From contig CALNVZ010000174.1 in assembly GCA_940671915.1 (NCBI GenBank), positions 77,819,503 through 77,883,502 of the forward strand: 64,000 nucleotides of DNA, in the 5' to 3' direction. The position numbers and the translations under genes were made by a program. The DNA is from Paracentrotus lividus (Eukaryota; Echinodermata; Echinoidea; Camarodonta; Echinidae). Numbering within the stretch: position 1 is the stretch's first letter; each line of letters starts with the position of its first letter. The notes under the pieces are model-generated. The model saw only the letters and a program-made list of their open reading frames with translations, had not been told where the DNA came from and did not search any database. This document shows positions 34,547-47,044 of the stretch, piece by piece.

Positions 34547-36160
34547 CATGGTCAGGCAACTAACGGAAATTACCAGTCTCGCTTCTTTTTTTTAGATGGA
34601 GAACAACACCACTTCATTTATGGGTAATTTAACCCACCCCAAAATAATCCAAATAATTCAACAACAAAGAACAAAACAAACTAATAGTAATATAAATCTT
34701 AGGGCTTACCTTTATTTCAAATGCCATGTACATGGCTTCCCGTAAATTGTTGATTTGGGAGCATGAATGTAATAAATTGGTAGTCCTCATGATTTAAAAA
34801 AAAAAAAAAAAATATTCCATCAAAAGGAATTATGAAGAATTTATAATCTAAAAAATCTCTTAAATCAGAGATAATCTTTTTAATGTTTTTATCATGTATT
34901 ATGATTAGGTCAGTGGGCTGAAAATTCCACTTGGACTCCACGAGCTTCCTGAGTAGAGGGCTTGCTTTTGACATGGTGGGTGCTCGATTTGTCTATCTTG
35001 AGAAAAAGGGGGAACGAAGATGGCGTATCGTATATCTCCTATGAATATCGATACATACCTCATTTTCACTTTCAACCAATGAAACAGCCGCAAATGTTGA
35101 TTCATGAACACCCCTCCCCCCCCCTCAATACACATGTTTCAACTTGTACCGTACTCGCCGCCAAAGATAATACATAATCATAACATAGTCATGAATAATT
35201 CATGTCAACGTATGTCCTCGTGACAAGTCATCAACCATTTTTCGAATAAAACCCCATATTTTGCCCATTTGAAATGAAAGGTGATTATAGATGCTTATCA
35301 TAATGTTTATATTATCAATGCTAATAACATGGCCGATTTTGCAAGTCGTGATGGGAGAGGTTGAACGAAATGACAATTGTCATCACTCATTTTGAGTTAT
35401 TTCTTAACTAGTAAAGATCTCACTTTTTAAAACGTAAAAGAGTTGCATACGTAACTGTTATGTTATACCCTCTTCTAATGGACGGTTGTCCATGATATCT
35501 GGATGACTTTTGGAAGTTCGCTATAATTTAGTTAAGCGAACCAACTGACTTAATGAAAAGAAAGAATTACACTGCTTTGACTGAAATGCAACATTCATGA
35601 ATAAGCACAATACATTCTAAAGTAAATACTTCACGCGTCTTGTAATTTACAATGAAAGTACTATTTAAAATAATGCGCGCTTAATACAGGCCCTATCTTG
35701 TCATAATCTTATTAACAAGCCCATTTAGTCTTTTTCGTTTATTCACGCCATCCACAAAATGCCTGCTTTATCTTTCTCATTTGATTATTCCATTATGATT
35801 TATGTTGAAGCTTTTTGTTTATTTCATAATTATTCTTATACCTCTTAACATAGATGGAGATTTTTTTTGTGTATTATTTTACCTTGATTTCGAAGCCCAG
35901 GCCTGTATGGATTTTATGTGGGGGTTTACCCTAGTTCAGGATACTCCAAACTTTGTTTTTTTTTTTAGGTGATGCATCTTTTTATTATATATATTTCTTA
36001 ATTTAATCTATGACAGCAAATTAGGGAACAAATTAATTAAAAATAATGTTATTAATCTGTCGTGTTATCTCACCGATGACAATGACTGAGCTTGTCAGAA
36101 ATTGATAAATGAACTAGATTTCAGCTTCCACCAGAGTGTAGACATAGGCCTATTATTAAG

Positions 36161-36332
36161 CAGGGGCCGCGGAGCGATTTTGAAAGTGGAGGGGCTGAAC
36201 TAAAGTGGGGGGGGGGGGGGGCTGAACAGGCTAAAAATCACAAATGTATGGTCATTTTTGCATTTTGGTACACGTTGGCGGAAAAATGGGGAGCCCCCGC
36301 CCCCTAGCCCCCCCCCGGCTCCGCGGCCCCTG
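36161..36332. mobile_element. MITE with CAGGGGCCGCGGAGC termini (copy 1)
   Basis: Perfect 15-bp inverted termini enclose a body with a G-run and the phrase GGCTGAACAGGCTAAAAATC. The same body sequence in diverged form occurs at 37950-38100. No clear target duplication. Confidence 0.78.
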
Positions 36333-37944
36333 TTTACGAAGTGAGTGCATAACTCTCGAATGTCGAGAGAAAGAGAGGGCGATCTTGAAGCGGAGTTTCA
36401 TATCATGATTGAATGATGGTTTCGACAACGACGAGAACAAAGATTGCACCGCAGTGTATTTCTGTGGGGAAGGTATCTTGCCATTATAATTTCAATCATT
36501 TTATTTTTTTATTTTTTTATTTTTATATAGGGTCTATCCTTTGTTCATAATTGGTGAATTATTGATACTGTGAAAGATGCAATATGCCTGCTATCACACC
36601 CCTCTAAAGTTTATGTTCTATGGCATTGGCATGTAAGCTAATCAAAAATATCCGATCTCGGGACGTAATTCATGTCTAAAAGCATATTTTTATTATCTCT
36701 CACATTTATTTAATATGTCCATTGGGGGGGGGGAGGGATTGAAGCCCCCACATAACTCAGGACCCTATATGACAAAATTATTTTTCAAATTATCATTCTA
36801 AGTCACCACATAAAAACAGCACAAGATGAAACGAGTTGGGCATTTTACACGAGAACAAGTGCACAAGATCCACATACGCAATATACACGGCTCATATCCC
36901 CCGTCTCTCTCTTTCCTCTGTCTCTCTCTGTCTCTCTCTCTGTCTGTGTCTCTCTCTCTCTTCCTCTATACGAAAACAAAAATTCTTCTCTGTCAATTTT
37001 AGAGTCTAACTTCAGTGTCTTAGTCATTTAGTCTGGCTTTGAAGTCCTTTTTGACAATTCTCTTCCGAATATTTGATAAAACAACTCTCACTGTGCGAAA
37101 ATTACGTTAGCTCTGTGCAAACGCATAGGCTAACCGAATTAGGGTCTATTTTAAAGACTAGTACGTACGGGCAGCGGTTTTTGAGGTGACCTTATCATGG
37201 TGACTCATCGTCAACAAGCGAAATAAATATTCATGACCTCCCTCGCACAAAGCGATTTAGCCTTGGCATGAGGCGCTCCTCTTTTTATAAATACTCTTAT
37301 TTATGTTCTCATTTGGAGATGGCTTAAGTTTAAAATCTCAAACCAACTCAAATATTCTTCATAATCACTGTTAAACTGTAGAAAGTTGGCTATACCACGC
37401 GTGGAGTGAGACCGTTATGAACTTACCGAGACTAGCATAGACGGGACTAGTACGAAACATCAACACAGTCGACTCAAAAGATTGAGCAATGAACGATATG
37501 AAAAAAACATGGAAAATTCACTTACCGAATTGTTTCCAATATTCTTCTCCTTATTTCCTTTCCTTGAGCACTGCTTTATGTCCTCAAAGTAGTAATTTTT
37601 AGTATTCAACCGCTATATCGTACATCTTTGCCACCGATTCCACTGACCAAGAAAGCAAGTAATTCAATGGCGGGATACAATTGTGCCGCCCTCATTTTGT
37701 CGAGAGGTTTGCATTTCGACGATGTCTCCGTCACGAGTCGAATGTGACATGGCAACAGTTAAGTTGTTACCTTGTTTGTTTAATCGATGTTAGGATGATT
37801 AGCTTTTTTGATTCACTCGCGAAATAGAATGAAAAAAAAAATAATAACTAAATAAAAAATAGTAGGGCCTAGTAATAATAAAATAATAATATAATATTAC
37901 AAAAGTTTGTTTATTGTTTTAAAAGCTATATATGAGGTAGAGAG

Positions 37945-38100
37945 GCCTGGTGATTTCTAATTTTTTAAAGTGAAGGGGCTGGTCACAAGTGGGGGGGGGG
38001 GTGGGGGCTGAACAAGCTAAAAATCGTGAAGGTATAGTAACTTTTGTGTTTTGTACATGTTTGCTGAGAAAAGTTGGCTGAACCCCCTCCCCGCCCCTCA
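37945..38100. mobile_element. Diverged relative of the 36161 MITE
   Basis: Shares GGGGCTG...AAGTGGGGGGG...GGCTGAACAAGCTAAAAATC, TTTTGTACATGTTTG and CCCCGCCCC in the same order as the 36161 element, without its terminal repeats. Also present in copy 2 (45940-46085). Confidence 0.55.
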
Positions 38101-38512
38101 TTATAAATCTAAAAGTTATAATGATCTTCTTTTTTTTTGCTTTTAGTTTTTCAATTTTCATGTTTGTTTGTTTGTTTGTTTATTTGTTTTTGTTTGTTCG
38201 TTTTTTTTTATTATTTTATTTATTTTTTTTATTTATTTATTTTGATTTTTTATTTTTTATTTTTTGGAGGGGGGGGGAGGAATAAGTCCAAATTCTATAT
38301 CCAAGATTTACTTAGGGCAATTGTAGGCCTAAATATCCTGCCCCCATTTCCCCTCCTCCAATGAATGGCTTAGATTGTATGTACTTTGTTAAAAAGAAAA
38401 TAAATAAATAAACAGGACAAAGACAGTTAGATGTATTTCAATTCAAGTTTAATTTATTTACAAACACATGAAGAAATACAGATATAAGGAATTTAAAAGT
38501 AAAGACAAAGTA

Positions 38513-38885
38513 AACAAGACTAAGCTCCTCCGGGCCCCCATTTACCAAAATATCTCGTCCACCCCCAACTCCATCCCCTCCATCCACACCCCTAAAAAAA
38601 AGTCTAAGGCAAAAAAAAAAAAAAAAAAAAGGCTAAGCTGCGGCCCATGACAAAAATATCTCGTCCCGCCCCCCCCTCTCCACCCCTAAAGAAAAAAAAA
38701 GAAAAAAAGACCAAGCTCCTCCGGGCCCATGACAAAAATATCTCGTCCATGCCCCCCCCCCCCTCCCCTCCTCACACCCCTAAAGAAAAAAAAAAAGAAA
38801 AAAAAAAAAAGAAAGAAAAAAAAAGCTAAGCTCCTTCCGCCCCATGACAAAAAATATCTCGTCCAGCCCCCCCCCAAAAAAAAAA
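38513..38885. repeat. Tandem repeat with A-tract linkers, copy 1
   Basis: Four units of roughly 85-105 bp each contain CTAAGCTCCTCCGGGCCC-type sequence, CAAAAATATCTCGTCC, a C-rich run and CACCCCTAAA, then 15-25 A. Lysine-, proline- or phenylalanine-rich frames through it are artefacts. Confidence 0.85.
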
Positions 38886-38999
38886 GTCAAAGGAAAAAAG
38901 GGGGGGGGGATTGACGGCAGGCCCGATTAGCACAATCCTACCCTATGGCCGATACACGATGACGTTTATGTGTGCCGAGGGGGGGAAAAAAACATCTCT

Positions 39000-39003
<4 letters not shown>

Positions 39004-39031
<28 letters not shown>
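39004..39031. repeat. Poly-T tract
   Basis: Twenty-six or more T in a row; the counterpart in copy 2 is at 47011-47040. Confidence 0.95.
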
Positions 39032-39035
<4 letters not shown>

Positions 39036-40411
39036 CTTAAGTGTGGAAGGTAGGTTAACATTTGCTTATTTTTTACGCGATGTTTACATAACACACCTCT
39101 CGCATAATCGTGATCGCGATCGCAGGCACTCTATCTCTATATTCCATTTCATTTTTTTCTCCAAAGCGACCATACGAAATCGAGTGGCAAAAAAATCGGG
39201 AAGACTGCTGAAAATCGTGAGTTTTGCTCTCATTTCACCTTTTTAGTTCAGTTAAGCATTGTCAGAGATTAGTAGGTATTAAAAATAAAATATTAAGTGC
39301 ACATTGACTCCCAAATTTAAACGTTATAACGGGATTAAGTGTAAATAGGTTAGAAATTATTTTTGTAACCAGCCAGAGTCACGTAGAGTCAGAGGCACGA
39401 AGTTTGATATATCAAACGAGTGTAGTGCATGAGTGGCCTATACAAAATATGACTTAATAAAGAAGTTATAGTTTTTAATCAATAACTTCTTAACCAGTGA
39501 GAAACCAAATATAGCATCTAAAGACTGTATTAATATAAGAAGTTGCTTGAAACTGAAGTACGGGCATATTTAGCGATGTCTCATAAGAATTGAATGATTT
39601 AGTCTCAAAACTGGAGGGCCCCTCTAAGCACACCCTATTGGGAACGTGTATACGTGTCGCATATGCACCTGCATAAAGAGTTCCTGTATATAACGGGCAG
39701 CTAGAGGCAAAACGTGACCATGAATGATTATTTCATCACCCGATTTGACTGATTTAGAGATTAGATGAGTCATCAAACAAGGAAGGAAATGTGATCACAT
39801 TTTATTTCAGGCATGATTAAGTCATAACCATAAAGACGCTTTTTTCCCCTTTTTTTTTAATTGTTGCTTTCCATGTGAGAGAGCCTTCGTATTTTCTCAT
39901 CAAAGAATTATAAAAATAGAGCCTCTCGTGATAATATGAAAAGTGGGTAAAGCTTTTTCAAAACAACGCATGACGTGCTGCTTGTTTTTCATAATTGTTT
40001 TTATACACATGACATAATTTTACATGTGGACTGAAATTTAATTACAACGTCATCATAAGCCATGAACGACTCTTGCATTTAATCAATATCAAATGTATTT
40101 ACCCAGTTCGAAGTTGCATACGTTGATCATCCATTAAAATCTTCGACATCTTGAATATTGAGTGCTTTCTCCATGCCTTCTTTCGTTTTACCACCCTCTT
40201 CGTTTAGTTGTATTTTGCTCCATTTTCGCAATTTCCATGTGGCGATTTAATGCTAGTTGTGAATCAGCGTTCTACACTATTCTGAATACATTCTAAGCTT
40301 ACCGATGTGGTACAAGGCTAGCAATGAAAAAAAAGGGGAGGGGGGTGGGTGGGCATGCGCGTATCTGGGGGGGGCTTTACCGGGCCTGGGCCCCGGGGGC
40401 GCGCAGGGGGC

Positions 40412-40600
40412 GCCGAAAAGAGGAAGAAAAAGGGAGAAAAAAGGAGAAGAAAAAGGAAGAAAAAAAAAAGAAAAGAAGAAAAAAGGGGGAAAGAGGAAGG
40501 GAAAAAAGGGGGAAAAGAGGAAGGAAGAAAAAAAAAAAAAAAAAAGAAGAGAGAGAGAGAGAGAGAGAGAGGAAGGGGAAAAAAGGAGAGGGGGAAGGGC
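40412..40600. repeat. Polypurine tract, copy 1
   Basis: Some 190 bp are almost purely A and G on the plus strand (GAAAAGAGGAAGAAAAAGGG and onward, including GA repeats at 40549-40572). Counterpart at 48432-48615. Frames are lysine/arginine/glutamate-rich artefacts. Confidence 0.92.
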
Positions 40601-40602
40601 GC

Positions 40603-41430
40603 CCTTAAAATGGGGGGGCGCCAAATCGACAGTAAACAAGGGGCGCCAAAAAGACCTTAAACTTAGGGCGCCCGATCGACCTTAAAATTAGGGGGGGGGC
40701 GAAATCGACCTGTAATTAGGGGTGCAAATCGACAGTAAAACTAAGGGCGCCAAATGACCTTAATCTTATTGGGGCGCCAAATCAACCTTAAATTCGGGGG
40801 CCCAACGACCTTAATCAGGGGAGGGCGCCAAATCGACAGTAAACTAAGGGTTGCCAAATGACCTTAAACTTAGGGGCGCCAAATGCACTTAAATTTAGGG
40901 GCCGCCAAATCGACAAGTAAACTAAGAGGCGCCAATTGACCTTAAACTTATAGGGTAACCAAATCGACTTAAATTTAGGAGGGCGCCAAATTGGGGGAGC
41001 CAATTGAGCTTAAACATAGGGGCGCCAAATTGACCTTCAACATAGGTGGGACGCCAAATCGACCTTAAACTTAGCGGCTCTAAATCGACCTTAAATTTAG
41101 GGGGGCGCCAAATCAAACTTAGAATTAGAGGGGCGCCAAAATGAGCGAAACTTAGATGGGGCGCCAAAATCGACCTTAAACTTAAGGGCGCTAAATCGAC
41201 GACCCTAGATTTAGGAGGGGCGACAAAATTCGACCAATAAACCTAGGGGCGCAAAATCGACGCTTAAATTTAGGGGCGCCCAAATCAAACTGTTAAATTA
41301 AGGAGGAACGCCAAATAAAAATCTAAACAAAGGGCGCCAAAATTGACCCGAAACTAGAATGGGGCACCAAATCGACGATCCTTAAACTAAGGGCAGCAAA
41401 TCGACCCTAGATTAGGAGGGGCGCAACAAT
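40603..41430. repeat. Short-unit satellite, GGGCGCCAAATCGACCTTAA
   Basis: More than 25 degenerate units of about 25-30 bp built on GGGCGCCAAATCGACCTTAA then ACTTAGG. Unit lengths vary and units are interspersed with AGTAAAC variants. Repeated IWRPPKFK-like peptides on the minus strand come from the repeat. Confidence 0.9.
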
Positions 41431-41455
41431 NNNNNNNNNNNNNNNNNNNNNNNNN
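41431..41455. other. Assembly gap (25 N)
   Basis: Twenty-five N separate the satellite end of copy 1 from the 1.07-kb inter-copy piece, so the join is a scaffold join and not contiguous sequence. Confidence 0.99.
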
Positions 41456-42444
41456 AAATCCGATTTAAATGAGGTCCTCACCTGTACAGCTAATTCAAGG
41501 TTGTTAAGGTTACGTTGGCAATTAGAAAGGATGGGGTGTGGCTTAAAAAGTACACCCGTGAGATCGATAGAACTGACCTTTTGCGAACGTTACCAGCTCC
41601 ACGGTCCCCCTTGCGTAATGTTCAATACAAGTGTCGTGTAGTCTAGAAACTAAACCGTAAAACCCGCTCGCTGTATGGACGTGAGTAGCGCAGCTTGCCC
41701 TCGCATCGCCGCCGGCTAGGCAGGCGCGGCAGAGGGCAGGCAGCGTTACTCGATCACCCGTTCTGTCAGCTCGATATTTTTATATATCCCCTGTTGCATT
41801 TTATTTTTTTTGTTGGCTTATATGACGTTGCATTATCAAATAATTTCACTCTCTCTTTTTATCTTCCTCTGCAGCTCGAATGTTTCATCTTGGCGGACAA
41901 GATCAGGCATCAAACAACTTATCTGGTCAATGCTGCTCGATGATGAAAATAAAGCCCCAATCCCATTGTCCTCTCCCCCCTCGATGATAAAAATAAAGCC
42001 CCAATCCCATTGTCTCTCTCCCCCTCGATGATGAAAAATAAAGCCCAAGTCCCATCCTCTCTCTCTCTATCTCTCTCTCTCTCCCACTTTCCCTCTGTCT
42101 CTCTCTCTCTCCTCTCTCTCTCTTCCCTCTCTCTCTCTCTCTCTCTCTCTCTTTACCTAACTTATGTGAATTTAAACAATTCAATCTATCTTTCAGACCG
42201 TGAAGATTAAACTAGCAGAATTAGATTATTATCCATTATGTTTGTTTGGGTTTTACCCCAATTGCTTTAGCTACCCGACTGACATTAACTTCATATTGTC
42301 ATAAAAATCACATTTTACCTTTCGGCCGTTAGAAGTTTGTTCAAAATATAAGACAAAAGATATGTTATTATTTTTTAGTAATCTTTCCACAGTATTTTAT
42401 TCTAGTTTCTTTTCTTATAATCATAAGAAAGAGAGAGAGAGGGG
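41456..42444. other. Unique inter-copy segment
   Basis: About 1 kb present once between the two copies. It contains CT arrays (42055-42152), a threefold GATGATGAAAATAAAGCCCC-like repeat (41940-42050), and no recognised exon. It ends at the tRNA gene. Confidence 0.6.
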
Positions 42445-42450
42445 AAAAAA
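42445..42450 (-). terminator. Pol III terminator of the tRNA
   Basis: A run of six T on the minus strand begins one base after the tRNA discriminator region, the usual RNA polymerase III termination signal. Confidence 0.7.
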
Positions 42451-42451
42451 T

Positions 42452-42534
42452 TACCATGAGCGGGACTCGAACCCACGCGAACAGATGTTCATTAGATCTA
42501 GGATCTAACGCCTTAACCACTCGGCCATCATGGT
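42452..42534 (-). tRNA. Class II tRNA, Leu-like body, anticodon CTA
   Basis: The minus strand folds as a class II tRNA: acceptor ACCATGA pairs perfectly with TCATGGT, D-arm GCCGAGTGGTTAAGGC (A box), anticodon stem TTAGA/TCTAA, a variable arm with a GAACA/TGTTC stem, T-arm GTGGG-TTCGAGT-CCCGC (B box), and discriminator A. A73 and the GTGGGTTCGA T-arm favour leucine over serine. The seven-base loop is TCCTAGA, so position 33 is C instead of the near-invariant T, and the anticodon reads CTA, which would pair with the UAG stop. No intron is present. It could be a pseudogene, a sequencing error in the loop, or a suppressor-type tRNA. Confidence 0.8.
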
Positions 42535-44147
42535 CAGGCAACTAAAAACGGAAATTACCAAGTCTCGTCTTCTTTTTTTAGATGGAGAACAACACCACTT
42601 CATTTATTGGGTAATTTATACCCACCCCAAAATAATCCAAATAATTCAACAACAAAGAACAAAACAAACTAATAGTAATATAAATCTTAGGGCTTACCTT
42701 TATTTCAAATGCCATGTACATGGCTTCCCGTAAATTGTTGATTTGGGAGCATGAATGTAATAAATGGTAGTCCTCATGATTTAAAAAAAAAAAAAAAAAT
42801 ATTTCCATCAAAAGGAATTATGAAGAATTTATAATCTAAAAAATCTCTTAAATCAGAGATTATCTTTTTAATGTTATTCATGTATTATGATTAGGTCAGT
42901 GGGCTGAAAATTCCACTTGGACTCCACGAGCTTTCCTGAGTAGAGGGCTTGCTTTTGACATGGTGGGTGCTCGATTTGTCTATCTTGAGAAAAAGGGGGA
43001 ACGAAGATGGCGTATCATATCTCCTATGAATATCGATACATACCTCATTTTCACTTTCAACCAATGAAACAGCCGCAAATGTTGATTCATGAACACCCCT
43101 CCCCCCCCCTCAATACAACATGTTTCAACTTGTACCGTACTCGCGCCAAAGATAATACATAATCATAACATAGTCATGAATAATTCATGTCAACGTATGT
43201 CCTGCGTGACAAGTCATCACCATTTTTCGAATAAAACCCCATATTTGCCCCATTTGAAATGAAAGGTGATTATAGATGCTTATCATAAATGTTTATATTA
43301 TCAATGCTAATAACATGGACCGATTTTGCAAGTCGTGATGGGAGGAGGTTGAACGAAATGACAATTGTTCATCACTCATTTTGAGTTATTCTTAACTAGT
43401 AAAGATCTTCACTTTTTAAAACGTAAAAGAGTTGCATACGTAACTGTTATGTTATACCCTCTTCTAATGGACGGTTGTCCATGATATTGGATGACTTTTG
43501 GAAGTTCGCTTAAATTTAGTTAAGCGAACCAACTGACTTAATGAAAAGAAAGAATTACACTGCTTTGACTGAAATGCAACATTCATGAATAAGCACAATA
43601 CATTCTAAAGTAAATACCTTCACGCGTCTTGTAATTTACAATGAAAGTACTATTAAAATAATGCGCGCTTAATACAGGCCCTATCTTGTCATAATCTTAT
43701 TAACAAGCCCATTTAGTCTTTTCGTTTATTCACGCCATCACCAAAATGCCTGCTTTATCTTCTCATTTGATTATTCCATTATGATTTATGTTGAAGCTTT
43801 TTGTTTAATTCATAATTATTCTATTACCCTTACATAGATGGAGATTTTTTTTGTGTATTATTTTACCTTGATTTCGAAGCCCAGGCCTGTATGGATTTTA
43901 TGTGGGGTTTACCCTAGTTCAGGATACTCCAAACTTTGTTTTTTTTTTAGGTGAGTGCATCTTTTTATTATAATATTTCTTAATTTAAATCTATGACAGC
44001 AAAAATTAGGGAACAAATTAATTAAAAAATAATGTTATTAATCGTCGTGTTATCTCACCGATGACAAGGACTGAGCTTGTCAGAAATTGATAAATGAACT
44101 AGATTTCAGGCTTCCACCAGAGTGTAGACATAGGCCTATTATATAAG

Positions 44148-44324
44148 CAGGGCCGCGGAGCGATTTTGAAAGTGGAGGGGCTGAACTAAAGTGGGGGGGG
44201 GGGGGGCTGAACAGGCTAAAAATCACAAATGTATGGTCATTTTGCATTTTGGTACACGTTGGCGGAAAAAATGGGGAGCCCCCCGCCCCCTAGACCCCCC
44301 CCCCCCCGGCCTCCGCGGCCCCTG
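44148..44324. mobile_element. MITE with CAGGGCCGCGGAG termini (copy 2)
   Basis: The counterpart of 36161-36332 in the second copy of the duplication, differing by single-base indels in the G and C runs. Confidence 0.78.
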
Positions 44325-46499
44325 TTACGAAGTGAAGGCATAACTCTCGAACTGTCGAGAAAGAGAGGGCGATCTTGAAGCGGAGTTTCATATCATGATT
44401 GAATGATGGTTTCGACAACGACGAGAACAAAGATTGCACCGCAGTGTATTTCTGTGGGGAAGGTATCTTGCCATTATAATTTCAATCATTTATTTTTTTT
44501 ATTTTTTTATTTTTATATAGGGTCTATCCTTTGTTCATAATTGGTGAATTATTGATACTGTGAAAGATGCAATATGCCTGCTATCCCACCCCCTCTAAAG
44601 TTTATGTTCATATGGCATTGGCATGTAAGCTAATCAAAAATATCCGATCTCGGGACGTAATTCATGTCTAAAAGCATATTTTTATTATCTCTCACATTTA
44701 TTTAATATGTCCATTGGGGGGGGAGGGATTGAAGCCCCCACATAACTCAGGAACCTATATGACAAAATTATTTTTCAAATTATCATTCTAAGTCACCACA
44801 TAAAAACAGCACAAGATGAAACGAGTTGGGCATTTTACACGAGAACAGTGCACAAGATCCACATACGCAATATACACGGCTCATATCCCCCGTCTCTCTC
44901 TTTCTCTGTCTCTCTCTGCTCTCTCTCTGTCTGTGTCTCTCTCTCTCTTCCTCTATACGAAAACAAAAATTCTTCTCTGTCAATTTTAGAGTCTAACTTC
45001 AGTGTCTTTAGTCATTTAGTCTGGCTTTGAAGTCCTTTTTGACAATTCTCTTCCGAATATTTGATAAACAACTCTCACTGTGCGAAAATTACGTTAGCTC
45101 TGTGCAAACGCATAGGCTAACCGAATTAGGGTCTATTTTAAAGACTAGTACGTACGGGCAGCGTTTTTGAGGTGACCTTATACTGGTGACTCATCGTCAC
45201 AAGCGAAATAAATATTCATGACCTCGCCTCGCCACAAGCGATTTAGCCTTGGCATGAGGCGCTCCTCTTTTATAAAATACTCTTATTTATGTTCTCATTT
45301 GGAGATGGCTTAAGTTTAAAATCTCAAACCAACTCAAATATCTTCATAAAATCACTGTTAACTTGTAGAATAGTTGCCTATACCACGCGTGGAGTGGACC
45401 GTTATGAACTTACCGAGACTAGCAAGAGACGGGACTACGTACGAAACATCAACACAGTCGACTCAAAAGATTGACAAATGAACGATATGAAAAAACATGG
45501 AAAATTCACTTACCGAATTGTTTCCAATATTCTTCTCCTTATTTTCCTTTCCTTGAGCACTGCTCCCTTATGTCCTCAAAGTAGTAAATTTTAGTATTCA
45601 ACCGCTATATCGTACATCTTTGCCACCGATTCCACTGACCAAGAGAAGCAAGTAATTCAATGGCGGGATAAATTGTGCCGCCCTCTTTTGTCGAAGGTTT
45701 GCATTCGACGATGTCTCCGTCACGAGTCGAATGTGACATGGCAACAGTTAGTTGTTACCTTGTTTGTTTAATTCGATGTTAGGATGATTAGCTTTTGATT
45801 TTCACTCGCGAATAGAATGAAAAAAAATAAAATAACTAAATAAAAAATAGTAGGGCCTAGTAATAATAAAATAATAATATAATATTAACAAAAGTTTTGT
45901 ATTGTTTTAAAAGCTATATATGAGGTAGAGAGGCCTGGTGATTTCTAATTTTTTAAAGTGAAGGGCTGCGGTCACAAGTGGGGGGGGGGTGGCTGAACAA
46001 GCTAAAATCGTGAAGGTATAGTAACTTTTGTGTTTTGTACATGTTTGCTGAGAAAAGTTGGCTGAACCCCCTCCCCGCCCCTCATTATAAATACTAAATA
46101 AATATAATGATCTTCTTTTTTTTTGCTTTTTAGTTTTCATTCATGTTGTTTGTTTGTTTGTTTATTTGTTTTTGTTTGTTTCGTTTTTTTTTTTATTTTA
46201 TTTATATTTCTTTATTTATTTATTTTTGATTTTTTTTATTTTATTTTTTGGAGGGGGGGGGAGGGAATAAGTCCAAATTCATATCCAAGATTTACTAGGG
46301 CAATTGTAGGCCTAAATATCCTGCCCCCATTTCCCCCCTCCCCAATGAATGGCTTAGATGTATGTACTTTGTTTAAAAAGAAAATAAATAAATAAAACAG
46401 AGACAAAGACAGTTAGATGTATTTCAATTCAAGTTTATTTTTATTTACAAACACATGAAGAAATACAGATTATAAGGAATTTAAAAGTAAAGACAAAGT

Positions 46500-46880
46500 A
46501 AACAAGACTAAGCTCCTCCGGGCCCCCCATTTACCAAAAATATCTCGTCCACCCCCAACCTTCCATCCCCTCCATCCACACCCCTAAAAAAAAGTCTAAG
46601 GCAAAAAAAAAAAAAAAAAAAAGGGCTAAGCTGCGGCCCCATACAAAAATATCTCGTCCCGCCCCCCCCCTCTCCACCCCTAAAGAAAAAAAAAGAAAAA
46701 AAGACCCAAGCTCCTCCGGGCCCCATGACAAAAATATCTCGTCCGCCCCCCCCCCCCCCCCCTCTCCACCCCTAAAGAAAAAAAAAAAGAAAAAAAAAAA
46801 AGAAAGAAAAAAAAAGCTAAGCTCCTTCCGGCCCCATGACAAAAATATCTCGTCCAGCCCCCCCCCCAAAAAAAAAAAGT
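46500..46880. repeat. Tandem repeat with A-tract linkers, copy 2
   Basis: Second copy of 38513-38885 with differing homopolymer lengths. Confidence 0.85.
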
Positions 46881-47007
46881 CAAAGGAAAAAAAAGGGGGG
46901 GGGGATTGACGCGGCAGGCCCGATTTAGGCACTCAATCCTACCCCTATGGCCGATACACGATGACGTTTATTGATTGTGCCGAGGGGCGGGAAAAAAAAA
47001 CATCTCT

Positions 47008-47044
<37 letters not shown>

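Larger units (their letters stand above)
34547..41430. repeat. Large duplication, copy 1 (ends at the assembly gap)
   Basis: Collinear with 42530 to ~49330. Long blocks are identical (for example 36370-36480 against 44352-44463), and the differences are nearly all one- or two-base insertions or deletions in both directions, with very few substitutions. It includes a MITE, a poly-T/poly-A tract, the A-rich repeat ladder and the short-unit satellite. See the finding on whether this is biological. Confidence 0.93.

Noticed and set aside
34717..34974. 85-codon minus-strand frame starting MSKASPLLRKLVESKWNFQP
   Set aside because: Looks gene-like at first, but it runs into a poly-A tract, matches no family I know, and its frame is disrupted in copy 2 (42720-42960).
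37668..37748. Short plus-strand frame starting at ATGGCGGGATAC
   Set aside because: Only 26 codons with no continuation; broken by indels in copy 2.
40277..40685. Lys/Arg/Glu-rich and Phe/Ser-rich open frames up to 126 codons (also at 48322-48710)
   Set aside because: They translate the polypurine tract; frame shifts between the two copies show no coding constraint.
40815..41167. Repeated IWRPPKFK-like peptides (also 48838-49167)
   Set aside because: The short-unit satellite read in one frame; frame is not maintained between units or copies.
46531..46932. 133-codon minus-strand open frame rich in Phe and Gly
   Set aside because: Comes from poly-A/poly-C repeat ladder; the equivalent in copy 1 is broken differently.
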